DNA of 64,000 bases from AAA044-D11 sp965268275 (GTDB lineage Bacteria > Actinomycetota > Actinomycetes > Nanopelagicales > Nanopelagicaceae), in contig OZ254168.1 in the NCBI GenBank assembly GCA_965268275.1, positions 372,001 to 436,000 on the forward strand. Reading direction: 5' to 3'. A program made the translations under genes and the position numbers. Shown piece by piece: positions 34,529 to 42,782 of this stretch (position 1 is the stretch's first letter; the number at the start of each line of letters is the position of its first letter). The notes beneath the pieces are model-generated. The model did no database searches and had not been told where the DNA came from. It saw nothing but the letters and a program-made list of their open reading frames with translations.

Positions 34529-35092
34529 ATGAGCGACATTTCAACAGCTTTGAGCGATGCGACTTCGAAGATGAATAAAGCGGTAGAAGTAGCCAAAGAA
34601 GATTTCGGTGCAATTCGTACCGGTCGTGCTCATCCTGCTATGTTCTCGAAAATAGTTGTTGATTATTACGGAGCAATGACACCGTTGTCACAACTTGCAT
34701 CATTCCAAGTTCCAGAACCACGCATGGCTGTTGTTTCACCTTTCGATAAGGGAGCGTCTGCTGCAATCGAAAAGGCGATTCGCGAATCAGATTTAGGTGT
34801 TAACCCAGCATCTGATGGTGGAGTTATTCGAGTTAATTTCCCGCAACTTACTGAAGAGCGTCGTAAGGATTACATCAAGGTAGCACGCACTAAAGCAGAA
34901 GAATCCCGAGTTTCAATTCGCAACATCCGACGCACCGCAAAAGAAGCGATGGAGAAATTAGAGAAAGATGGCCTAGCCGGAAAAGATGATGTGGCACGTG
35001 GTGAAAAGGATTTAGAGAAGATAACTTCAGATCACGTAGTTAAGATTGACGAGCTTTTGAAGCATAAGGAAGCCGAACTTCTCGAAGTTTAA
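34529..35092 (+). CDS. frr: Ribosome recycling factor
   Basis: Splits post-termination ribosomes together with EF-G. The 187 residues comprise a three-helix bundle and a beta/alpha head. IRTGRAHPAMFSKIVVDYYGAMTPLSQLASF and NFPQLTEERRKDYIKVARTKAEESRVSIRNIRR are diagnostic. The Shine-Dalgarno is GGGGAG. The cdsA start is three bases after its stop. Confidence 0.97.
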   Translation: MSDISTALSDATSKMNKAVEVAKEDFGAIRTGRAHPAMFSKIVVDYYGAMTPLSQLASFQVPEPRMAVVSPFDKGASAAIEKAIRESDLGVNPASDGGVIRVNFPQLTEERRKDYIKVARTKAEESRVSIRNIRRTAKEAMEKLEKDGLAGKDDVARGEKDLEKITSDHVVKIDELLKHKEAELLEV

Positions 35093-35095
35093 ATC

Positions 35096-35944
35096 ATGGA
35101 TGACTTTCATTCGCTAAACGAGGCGATAAATAAAAAAGCTGGGCGAAAGCTGGGCCCATCTATATTGGTCTCGCTAGCAATCCTGGCGGTAGTTTTCGCA
35201 TCAGTTTCATTTGCACCTCCACTATTTGCAATTTTCGCCTGGGTTGCGATTTTGCTTGCTGGTCGCGAACTCACAAGGGCATATCGAGCTGGTGGAATAG
35301 ATCTACCGGACAATGCTATTTCTGTTGCAATTACCCTGTTACTTGCTGCCGCTTGGTTCGGTCGAGTCTCTGGTTTAGCAGTTGCAATTGCAATTGCGAT
35401 TCCTTGTGTTCTGGTTTACATACTGCTTCGTGACTCGAAAGATTTTGTTCGCAAATCAACTGCTGCTGCCTTCGCTATTTTCTATCTCGCATTCCTTGGT
35501 GGCTTCATTCTGTTATTGGCGCATGACAAAGATGGCTTAGTTCGTATTTTTACCTTGGTAGTTCTAGTTAGTTGCAACGATACCTTTGCCTATCTTTTCG
35601 GAGTTCTAATTGGAAAGCATCCACTTGCTCCACAAATTAGCCCGAAGAAAACTTGGGAAGGGCTAATCGGTTCCATAATCGCAACAACAATTGGCTCAGC
35701 TCTAGTGTTCGAATTCGCACTCGACCACAATTGGTGGATCGGGGCCGCTATCGGACTTGGAGCAGTTGTTACTGCAACCTGTGGTGATTTAATTGAATCT
35801 GCAGTCAAACGAGATCTTTCAATAAAAGATATGGGAACCATATTGCCCGGCCATGGTGGAATTCTTGATCGCATTGATTCAGTTCTTTTCACTGGTCCGG
35901 CGGTCTGGTTCGCCCTCGAATTCATTAAGCACTTTAATTTATGA
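35096..35944 (+). CDS. cdsA: Phosphatidate cytidylyltransferase
   Basis: Makes CDP-diacylglycerol for phospholipid synthesis. A 282-residue membrane protein with about seven to eight hydrophobic segments. The C-terminal signature is complete: SAVKRDLSIKDMGTILPGHGGILDRIDS. An ATGA overlap with rlmN follows. The short hydrophilic N-terminus (MDDFHSLNEAINKKAGRKLG) is cytoplasmic. Confidence 0.95.
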   Translation: MDDFHSLNEAINKKAGRKLGPSILVSLAILAVVFASVSFAPPLFAIFAWVAILLAGRELTRAYRAGGIDLPDNAISVAITLLLAAAWFGRVSGLAVAIAIAIPCVLVYILLRDSKDFVRKSTAAAFAIFYLAFLGGFILLLAHDKDGLVRIFTLVVLVSCNDTFAYLFGVLIGKHPLAPQISPKKTWEGLIGSIIATTIGSALVFEFALDHNWWIGAAIGLGAVVTATCGDLIESAVKRDLSIKDMGTILPGHGGILDRIDSVLFTGPAVWFALEFIKHFNL

Positions 35945-37056
35945 CCGAAATAAAGTTAGTTTTTGATGAGCCAAAACAACGCGTCAAACCACCACAACAT
36001 TTCTCGGATCTAGATCCGGAAGGTCGTAAGGCCAGAGCCGTTGAATTGGGCATCCCGGCATTTCGCGCTAATCAAATGGCAGTGCATTTCTTTACACACT
36101 TCAATGACGAGCCAGATACCTGGACCGATATCCCAAAGGATTTACGTGAAACTTTAGCTAAGGAATTTGTTCCAAAATTAATAACCCTAGTTCGTTCAGT
36201 AACAACAGATAGTGGCAAGACTCGTAAAGATTTATGGCGACTACACGATGGCGTGTTGGTCGAGAGCGTTCTAATGCGTTATACAGATCGCACAACAGTT
36301 TGTATTTCATCGCAAGCAGGTTGTGGAATGAATTGCCCGTTCTGCGCTACCGGCCAAGCAGGTTTAACCCGAAATCTCACTGCTGGTGAAATCACAGCTC
36401 AAGTAGTTGCCGCCGCACGTATCTGCGCAGCGGGTGAATTGCCCGGTGGCGAAACTCGACTTTCAAATGTTGTATTTATGGGCATGGGCGAACCGATGGC
36501 TAATTACAACTCGGTTATGCGTTCGATTCGAAATATAACAACTGCGCAACCAGACGGCCTTGGTATCAGTGCTCGTTCTGTAACGCTTTCAACTGTTGGC
36601 TTAGTTAACGGAATCGAAAAACTCTGCGATGAAGGAATCCCAGTAACGCTGGCGGTTTCCTTACATACTCCTGATGATGAACTGCGAGATACCTTGGTTC
36701 CAATTAACTCGCGATGGAAAGTTCGCGAAGTTTTAGCCGCTGCAGATAAATATGAAGCAAAAACTGGACGCAGGTATTCCATTGAATACGCACTTATTCG
36801 AGATATCAACGATCAAGCTTGGCGGGCAGATTTATTGGGGCGTCTACTAAAGAATAGAAATGCTCATGTGAACTTAATCCCACTAAACCCAACACCAGGA
36901 TCTAAGTGGACCGCCTCAAGGCCGGAGGATGAAGCCGAATTCGTTCGGGTTCTGGAAGGTTACAAAGTTGCGGTCACAGTTCGCGACACCAGAGGCCGAG
37001 AAATTGATGGGGCATGTGGTCAATTGGCCGCGTCCGAGATAATCTCTGAGGCATGA
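35941..37056 (+). CDS. rlmN: 23S rRNA (A2503-C2) / tRNA (A37-C2) methyltransferase, radical SAM
   Basis: Radical SAM enzyme that methylates A2503 of 23S rRNA and A37 of some tRNAs. The 371 residues have the CX3CX2C cluster motif in QAGCGMNCPFCATGQAGLTRN, GMGEPMANYNSVM, and the C-terminal catalytic cysteine region GREIDGACGQL. It is coupled by ATGA to cdsA and, unusually, to an aldehyde dehydrogenase downstream. Confidence 0.96.
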   Translation: MTEIKLVFDEPKQRVKPPQHFSDLDPEGRKARAVELGIPAFRANQMAVHFFTHFNDEPDTWTDIPKDLRETLAKEFVPKLITLVRSVTTDSGKTRKDLWRLHDGVLVESVLMRYTDRTTVCISSQAGCGMNCPFCATGQAGLTRNLTAGEITAQVVAAARICAAGELPGGETRLSNVVFMGMGEPMANYNSVMRSIRNITTAQPDGLGISARSVTLSTVGLVNGIEKLCDEGIPVTLAVSLHTPDDELRDTLVPINSRWKVREVLAAADKYEAKTGRRYSIEYALIRDINDQAWRADLLGRLLKNRNAHVNLIPLNPTPGSKWTASRPEDEAEFVRVLEGYKVAVTVRDTRGREIDGACGQLAASEIISEA

Positions 37057-38480
37057 AAAAGCTAAATAACTTTATTGATGGAAAGTCCCTGCCCGCAAAG
37101 TCAGGTGCGACTAGTGAAATTATTAATCCAGCAACAGGAACTGCATATGCAACAGCGCCAGTTTCTGGAGCACCAGATGTTGACAGTGCATTAAGTGCTG
37201 CAAGTAAAGCATTTGTCGAATGGCGTGAAACAACTCCAGCAGAACGCCAACGTGCATTAAACAAAATTGCTGATGCGCTTGAAGCTAGAAGTGAAGAGTT
37301 AATCGCGATTGAAGTCGAGAACACTGGAAAGCCAGTCTCTTTAACAACATCAGAAGAAGTTCCACCAATGTTGGATCAGATTCGATTCTTTGCAGGTGCC
37401 GCTAGAAATCTTGAGGGTAAATCTGCTGGTGAATATATGCGCGGAATGACCTCATTTATTCGCCGAGAACCAATCGGAGTTTGCGCACAAGTAACACCTT
37501 GGAATTATCCAATGATGATGGCGGTCTGGAAGTGGGCGCCAGCAATTGCAGCAGGAAATACCGTTGTTCTAAAGCCAAGCGATACAACACCTGCATCAAC
37601 TGTTTTCATGGCCGAAGTTATGTCTGAATTTTTACCAAATGGTGTCTTCAACGTAATCTGCGGTGATCGTGAAACCGGGCGTGCACTTGTTGAACATCAA
37701 ACTCCTGCAATGGTTTCAATAACTGGATCTGTTCGTGCCGGAATCGAAGTTGCTAAATCTGCAGCAAATGATTTGAAGCGGGTCCACCTAGAACTTGGTG
37801 GTAAGGCACCGGTAGTTGTTTTCGATGATGCAAATCTTGAAACTGCTGCTGAAAATATTGCGACAACTGGATATTTCAATGCTGGCCAAGATTGCACAGC
37901 GGCAACACGGGTTATCGTGCAAGAGAGTGTTTACGATAAGTTTGTCGAACTTCTGGCCGCGCAAGCCAAGAACAACATAGCTACCGGAAGTCCTACTGAA
38001 GATGTTCTTTATGGTGCACTAAATAATGCTGACCAACTTGCTCGAGTATCTGGTTTCGTTGATCGCACTCCAAGCCATGCCAAAATTGTTGCTGGCGGAA
38101 GCAAGGTAGATCGCCCAGGATATTTCTTTGCCCCAACTGTTATCGCTGGTCTACGTCAAGATGACGAGATGATTCAGAATGAAATCTTCGGGCCAGTAAT
38201 TACTGTGCAGAAATTTAAAGATGAAGCCGAAGCGATTGCTATGGCAAATGGCGTTGCATATGGTTTAGCGTCGAGTGTTTGGACCAGTAATCATGGTCGT
38301 GCAATGCGGATGGCGAAGGCCTTTGACTTTGGTTGCGTCTGGATAAATACCCATATTCCAATCGTCGCCGAGATGCCTCATGGTGGCTTCAAGCGCTCTG
38401 GTTACGGCAAGGATCTTTCGAGCTATGGCTTCGAGGATTACACCCGAATCAAGCACGTGATGACAAATCTCAATGCCTAA
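37053..38480 (+). CDS. patD: Aminoaldehyde (gamma-aminobutyraldehyde) dehydrogenase, PatD-like
   Basis: NAD-dependent aldehyde dehydrogenase of 475 residues. The general-base glutamate is in RVHLELGGKAPVVVF and the nucleophile Cys281 in FNAGQDCTAATR. APAIAAGNTVVLKPSDTTP binds the cofactor. Closest in pattern to PatD/YdcW, which oxidises 4-aminobutyraldehyde to GABA. The nearby Pot transporter, amine oxidoreductase and GabT fit this substrate; betaine aldehyde is the main alternative. It starts by ATGA overlap with rlmN, so it is read from the housekeeping operon, while the pot genes have their own leader. Confidence 0.82.
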   Translation: MKKLNNFIDGKSLPAKSGATSEIINPATGTAYATAPVSGAPDVDSALSAASKAFVEWRETTPAERQRALNKIADALEARSEELIAIEVENTGKPVSLTTSEEVPPMLDQIRFFAGAARNLEGKSAGEYMRGMTSFIRREPIGVCAQVTPWNYPMMMAVWKWAPAIAAGNTVVLKPSDTTPASTVFMAEVMSEFLPNGVFNVICGDRETGRALVEHQTPAMVSITGSVRAGIEVAKSAANDLKRVHLELGGKAPVVVFDDANLETAAENIATTGYFNAGQDCTAATRVIVQESVYDKFVELLAAQAKNNIATGSPTEDVLYGALNNADQLARVSGFVDRTPSHAKIVAGGSKVDRPGYFFAPTVIAGLRQDDEMIQNEIFGPVITVQKFKDEAEAIAMANGVAYGLASSVWTSNHGRAMRMAKAFDFGCVWINTHIPIVAEMPHGGFKRSGYGKDLSSYGFEDYTRIKHVMTNLNA

Positions 38481-38608
38481 CTTCAGGGCCTAAATTTCTC
38501 AGAAAATTTCTCGCCTCTGGGTTGCAATTTCGCAACTTCGTGGGGCTAGACTTTCCCCATTCACGCCCCTTGCTCGATTAGAGCCAGGCCTAAGTCGAAA
38601 GTGGTGCC
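38481..38608 (+). promoter_or_regulatory. Upstream region of the potDABC operon
   Basis: A direct repeat AAATTTCTC occurs at 38492-38500 and 38504-38512 (period 12). It is followed by the inverted repeat GTTGC-N6-GCAAC (38521-38536) and a -10 candidate TAGACT (38547-38552). A loose -35 (TTGCAA, 38522-38527) would lie inside the inverted repeat, with a long 19-base spacer. The mRNA would have a leader of about 50 bases with no strong Shine-Dalgarno before ATG 38609. Confidence 0.4.
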
Positions 38609-39811
38609 ATGACAACAAATAACTCCCACGAAGAAAATCAATCAGCATTTAAAGATTTCAAAGATATTGTTTCGACAAAGATATCTAGACGTGGGGTATT
38701 TGCAGGCATCGGTGGTGTTGGCGCAGCAGCGCTCTTAGCATCATGTGGTTCAGATGGTGGCAGTGGTTCGGCATCAGCAGGTGGCGAAGCACTTCGCTGG
38801 GGTAACTGGCCGCTTTACTTAGATTTTGATGAAGAGACAAAGAAGTATCCAACTCTTGAAGCATTTATTGAGCAGACCGGAATCGAAACAAAGTATTTCG
38901 AAGATTATAACGACAACGACGAATTCTTTGGAAAAGTTCAAGCGCAATTAAAGCTTAAGAAAGATATTGGATATGACGTTGTTACACCAACTGACTGGAT
39001 GGCAGCTCGTTGGATCCGTCTTGGTTACACCCAAAAATTTGATGGTGGAAATATTCCAAATGCATCAAACATTCTAGATACGCTAGCAAGCCCATCATTT
39101 GATCCAAAGCGCGAGCAGACTCTGCCTTGGCAAGGAATCATGTCTGGCTTTGGCTGGAATGTTGAGAAGAATCCAAAGGGAATTCGCACACTTGAAGATC
39201 TATTTGCTCCACAAAATAAGGGAAAGATCGTTGTTCTCTCAGAATTGCGCGACACCATCGGCGTAATCCTTCTTGCTCAGGGCGTCGACGTTACTAAGGT
39301 AACTGAAGATCAATTCATGAACGCTGTTGATTTCATGGAAGGAAAGATTTCTGATGGCTGGATTCGTGGCGTTAAGGGCAACGAATATGCTGAAGATCTA
39401 ACTTCTGGCGACGCCACCGCTGTAATCGGCTGGTCTGGCGACATGTTCATCTTGGCTTCAGAGAATGAAGGAAAGTTTGACTTTGCGATTCCAGAATCTG
39501 GCGGAACAATTTCAAGCGATAACTTCGTAATCCCTTACACAGTTACAGCTGATGCAAAGGCAAATGCCGAGAAGATGATTAATTACTATTACGATCCAGC
39601 AGTTGCAGCAGAAGTTGCAGCTTATGTGAACTATGTCTGCCCAGTTAAGGGTGCACAGGCCGAGATGGAGAAAATTGATCCAGATCTGGCTAAGAGTGAA
39701 TACATCTTCCCAACCGATAAGACTATGCAGAACCTAAATGTATTCCGTGCGCTAACAACAGACGAAGAAACCACTTGGACTGAAGCTTTCCAAAAAGCAG
39801 CAGGAAACTAA
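38609..39811 (+). CDS. potD: Polyamine ABC transporter substrate-binding lipoprotein
   Basis: Extracytoplasmic receptor for spermidine/putrescine, 400 residues. The N-terminus has a twin-arginine motif SRRGVFAGIGG (R27, R28), a hydrophobic stretch and a lipobox LASC with lipidated Cys46, so it is a Tat-exported lipoprotein. The mature part starts LRWGNWPLYLDFDEETKKYPTLEAF, typical of PotD/PotF. A Gly/Ser linker follows the cysteine. It is first of potD-potA-potB-potC. Substrate assignment within the polyamine/opine group is inferred. Confidence 0.88.
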   Translation: MTTNNSHEENQSAFKDFKDIVSTKISRRGVFAGIGGVGAAALLASCGSDGGSGSASAGGEALRWGNWPLYLDFDEETKKYPTLEAFIEQTGIETKYFEDYNDNDEFFGKVQAQLKLKKDIGYDVVTPTDWMAARWIRLGYTQKFDGGNIPNASNILDTLASPSFDPKREQTLPWQGIMSGFGWNVEKNPKGIRTLEDLFAPQNKGKIVVLSELRDTIGVILLAQGVDVTKVTEDQFMNAVDFMEGKISDGWIRGVKGNEYAEDLTSGDATAVIGWSGDMFILASENEGKFDFAIPESGGTISSDNFVIPYTVTADAKANAEKMINYYYDPAVAAEVAAYVNYVCPVKGAQAEMEKIDPDLAKSEYIFPTDKTMQNLNVFRALTTDEETTWTEAFQKAAGN

Positions 39812-40960
39812 GTGACTAAAGCCTCAATTGAAGCCAGAGGCGATCTTCGACTTACTCGGCTCACAAAGAGTTATGGTGATTTCACTGCAGTTGATGATCT
39901 TTCATTAACGATTCCAAAGGGTTCATTCTTCGCGCTTCTCGGACCCTCTGGTTGCGGTAAGACAACTACGCTTCGAATGATTGCTGGTCTGGAAGAACCA
40001 ACTGCCGGCAGTATTCATTTAGGTGAAACTGATATCACCACGACTAAGCCATATCAAAGACCAATCAATACTGTTTTCCAAAATTATGCGCTTTTCCCAC
40101 ACTTAACTATCTTTGAAAATATTGCATTTGGTTTACGTCGTCGCGGAAAGAGCGATGTCAAAGAAGCGGTAGAAAAAGTTCTTAATTTGGTAGAACTTCC
40201 ACACTTGGCACAACGCAAGCCAACTCAATTGTCGGGTGGTCAACAACAACGTATTGCACTTGCTCGCGCAATCGTGAACCGACCAGCACTACTTTTGCTA
40301 GATGAACCGCTAGGCGCACTTGATCTAAAACTTCGTCGCCAGATGCAGATTGAACTTAAGTGGATTCAGAAAGAAGTTGGGCTCACCTTCGTGCACGTTA
40401 CTCACGATCAAGAAGAAGCTATGACAATGGCTGACACGATTGCAGTTATGAATGAGGGCCAGATTGAACAAATGGGTTCACCGGCAGATTTATATGACAA
40501 TCCAGAGACCGCGTATGTCGCAAACTTCTTGGGACAATCGAATCTAATTAAAGGAACCATCTCTGGCAACGATGGCGATTCCCAGATCGTGGATCTTTTT
40601 GGTCAGAAGATCTCTCTTCCAAAGAGCCGTTCGCATGCTGTTGATAATTCAACTTACGCCGGAATCCGTCCAGAGAAATTCCGAATCTCACTGCTAGAAA
40701 CTCCAGTAAAGGGAAATGTTCTAACAGGTGGTCGAATCGAAGATGTTTCTTACATTGGTGTCTCAACTCAGTATCAAGTTGAAATGCCCTGGGGACAAGA
40801 ACTTATGGTCTTCGAGCAAAATGATGATGGCGTTGCACCATTTAAGAAAGGTGACGCTGTAAATATTTCATGGGAGCCAACTTTCACATTTGGCTTGCGT
40901 GGTGATGAGGATGCAAAAGCTGGGTCAGAAGTTGCGCCAGAAGTTTTAGACGAAGAATAA
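39812..40960 (+). CDS. potA: Polyamine ABC transporter ATP-binding protein
   Basis: ATPase that drives uptake. In its 382 residues: Walker A GPSGCGKTT, Q-loop VFQNYALFPHLT, signature LSGGQQQR, Walker B LLLLDEPLGALD, H-loop VTHDQEEAMTMAD, then a C-terminal TOBE regulatory domain (about 280-365). The GTG start follows the potD stop without a gap, with CAGGAAAC upstream. The acidic tail is unconserved. Confidence 0.92.
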   Translation: MTKASIEARGDLRLTRLTKSYGDFTAVDDLSLTIPKGSFFALLGPSGCGKTTTLRMIAGLEEPTAGSIHLGETDITTTKPYQRPINTVFQNYALFPHLTIFENIAFGLRRRGKSDVKEAVEKVLNLVELPHLAQRKPTQLSGGQQQRIALARAIVNRPALLLLDEPLGALDLKLRRQMQIELKWIQKEVGLTFVHVTHDQEEAMTMADTIAVMNEGQIEQMGSPADLYDNPETAYVANFLGQSNLIKGTISGNDGDSQIVDLFGQKISLPKSRSHAVDNSTYAGIRPEKFRISLLETPVKGNVLTGGRIEDVSYIGVSTQYQVEMPWGQELMVFEQNDDGVAPFKKGDAVNISWEPTFTFGLRGDEDAKAGSEVAPEVLDEE

Positions 40961-40970
40961 ATATTTAATA

Positions 40971-41819
40971 ATGAGAAAGATTCGCACTCCTTATTTACTT
41001 TTACTTCCAGGATTCGCCTTTCTCTTCACCTTCTTTATTCTCCCAATCATCAACTTGGCTCAGACTTCGACTCAAACCAAGATTGCCGGGGGAGACACTG
41101 GTCAATACGAACAGACTCTTCGCTTTGCAAATTACGTTGATGCATTTATCGAGAACCGAGAGCAATTCACTCGCTCATTTGTCTACGCTTTGCTTGCCAC
41201 GTTGTTAGCTCTTGCGATTTCCTACCCCTTGGCATATGCAATCGCCTTCAAATCTGGCAAGTATAAGAATGTCCTATTAGTTCTAGTCGTTGCACCTTTC
41301 TTTACCTCATTTTTGCTTCGAACAATTGCTTGGAAGCAGATACTTGGAGAAGAAGGATTCGTAGTTCCAACGCTTAGAACCTTCGGGATAATTAGTGAAA
41401 GCACAACGTTAACGTCGACCTCTTTTGCCGTAGTAATGGGTATGACTTACAACTTTTTACCATTTATGACCCTGCCGTTATTTGCTTCAATAGATCGAAT
41501 AGATCCAAAAACACTTGAGGCATCAGGCGACTTATATGCAAACGGAATAACGACTTTTCGTAAGGTAACTCTTCCACTTTCAATGCCAGGTGTTGTGGCT
41601 GGAACTCTTCTAACCTTTATCCCGGCTGCAGGTGATTATGTAAATGCAGCAATTCTTGGAAGCCCAAATACCAAGATGCTAGGAAATGTTATTGAGTCTC
41701 GTTTTTTCAGAGTCGTTGATTACCCAACAGCAGCAGCACTCTCATTTACTTTGATGCTAGCGATTTTGATTCTAGTAACCCTCTACATCCGCAAGGCCGG
41801 AACTGAGGAGTTGGTATGA
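40971..41819 (+). CDS. potB: Polyamine ABC transporter permease, PotB type
   Basis: Membrane permease of 282 residues with six predicted segments and the EAA loop LEASGDLYANGITTFRKVTLPLSMPGVVAG, which docks the ATPase. It begins MRKIRTPYLLLLPGFAFLFTFFILPI. It overlaps potC by four bases. Confidence 0.9.
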   Translation: MRKIRTPYLLLLPGFAFLFTFFILPIINLAQTSTQTKIAGGDTGQYEQTLRFANYVDAFIENREQFTRSFVYALLATLLALAISYPLAYAIAFKSGKYKNVLLVLVVAPFFTSFLLRTIAWKQILGEEGFVVPTLRTFGIISESTTLTSTSFAVVMGMTYNFLPFMTLPLFASIDRIDPKTLEASGDLYANGITTFRKVTLPLSMPGVVAGTLLTFIPAAGDYVNAAILGSPNTKMLGNVIESRFFRVVDYPTAAALSFTLMLAILILVTLYIRKAGTEELV

Positions 41820-42652
41820 GTCAGAAAATTAAAGAAGCTTCTATTCCAACTATTCCAGTCGGTGCGCGAATTCAACGTTGGGTTGGCCGTAACCTAATTA
41901 AGATCTACGCATTTATCGCATTCACTTATCTCTTTATTCCAGTCGCATACACATTTGCTTTCTCATTTAATGACTCTGGAAAGAGCAACCTGATTTGGAA
42001 GGGCTTCACTTTAGATAACTGGAAGAACCCATGCGGCGCCCCTGAAGTTTGTAATGCTCTTGGCAATTCAATAAAGATTGGTCTACTCGCAACTATCTTC
42101 TCAACAATTCTTGGAACGATGATTGCATTTGCTATTGGCCGCCATAAGTTCAAAGGTCGCTCTACTTCTAACCTTCTTATCTTCCTGCCGATGGCAACCC
42201 CCGAAATTGTTTTGGGCGCCTCACTACTTTCGCTATTCTTGGTATTAGAAATCAATCCTGGTTTCTGGCCAACAGTTATTGCTCATATCGTTTTCTGTAT
42301 TTCATTCGTAGTAGTAACGGTTAAGGCTCGTATTGCAAGCTTGGATCCAAGACTGGAACAAGCCGCTATGGATCTTTATGCAAATGAGTTCCAGACCTTT
42401 AGACGTGTAACGCTTCCTTTGGTAGCACCTGGAATTGCAGGGGCAGCGCTACTGGCTTTCAGCCTCTCCTTCGATGACTTCATTATTACCAACTTTAATT
42501 CTGGAACCCTGACCACTTTCCCTAAATTTATTTATGTTTCAGCCGCACGCGGAATCCCCGCACAAGCCAACGTAATTGGTTCAGCAATGTTCTTCTTAGC
42601 TCTGACAATTGTTATCGTGGGGCAACTAGCAAACCGCCGTAGGGTGCGCTAA
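41816..42652 (+). CDS. potC: Polyamine ABC transporter permease, PotC type
   Basis: Second permease, 278 residues with six membrane segments and the EAA loop LEQAAMDLYANEFQTFRRVTLPLVAPGIAG. LSFDDFIITNFNSGTLTTFPKFIY is typical of PotC/PotI. The ATG overlaps the potB stop. A 130-base non-coding, structured stretch follows before the next gene. Confidence 0.9.
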   Translation: MSQKIKEASIPTIPVGARIQRWVGRNLIKIYAFIAFTYLFIPVAYTFAFSFNDSGKSNLIWKGFTLDNWKNPCGAPEVCNALGNSIKIGLLATIFSTILGTMIAFAIGRHKFKGRSTSNLLIFLPMATPEIVLGASLLSLFLVLEINPGFWPTVIAHIVFCISFVVVTVKARIASLDPRLEQAAMDLYANEFQTFRRVTLPLVAPGIAGAALLAFSLSFDDFIITNFNSGTLTTFPKFIYVSAARGIPAQANVIGSAMFFLALTIVIVGQLANRRRVR

Positions 42653-42782
42653 ACTAAAAAAGTATCCATGGTGAAGAACAGAGTTATTAGTAACTCTGCG
42701 TCGTGGGGTAGGACTCCGGAGGACCCGGGCCAACTTTAAGTTGTGATTGAAGGGGTGATCCCGGTTTCGGCCGGATTACGCG
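42653..42782 (+). promoter_or_regulatory. Structured leader of the amine oxidoreductase gene (candidate cis-regulatory RNA)
   Basis: Several stems are visible. Stem 1 has eight base pairs with a TTAG loop (42679-42698). Stem 2 is GGGGT-AGG-ACTCC (42705-42717), next to the palindrome CTCCGGAG. CAAC-TTTAA-GTTG is at 42731-42743. The run AAGGGGTGATCC (42750-42761) matches the 3' end of 16S rRNA far beyond a normal Shine-Dalgarno. The hairpin CCGG-TTTCGG-CCGG (42761-42774) lies between it and ATG 42783. CCGGG (42725-42729) can pair instead with CCCGG (42760-42764). A 23-codon frame (42668-42739) overlaps the stems. I recognise no known riboswitch class. Confidence 0.5.

Noticed and set aside
42653..42782. 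Guanidine (ykkC), FMN, TPP, glycine or cobalamin riboswitch before the amine oxidoreductase
   Set aside because: The conserved blocks I know for these classes are absent. Only general GC-rich hairpins are shared.
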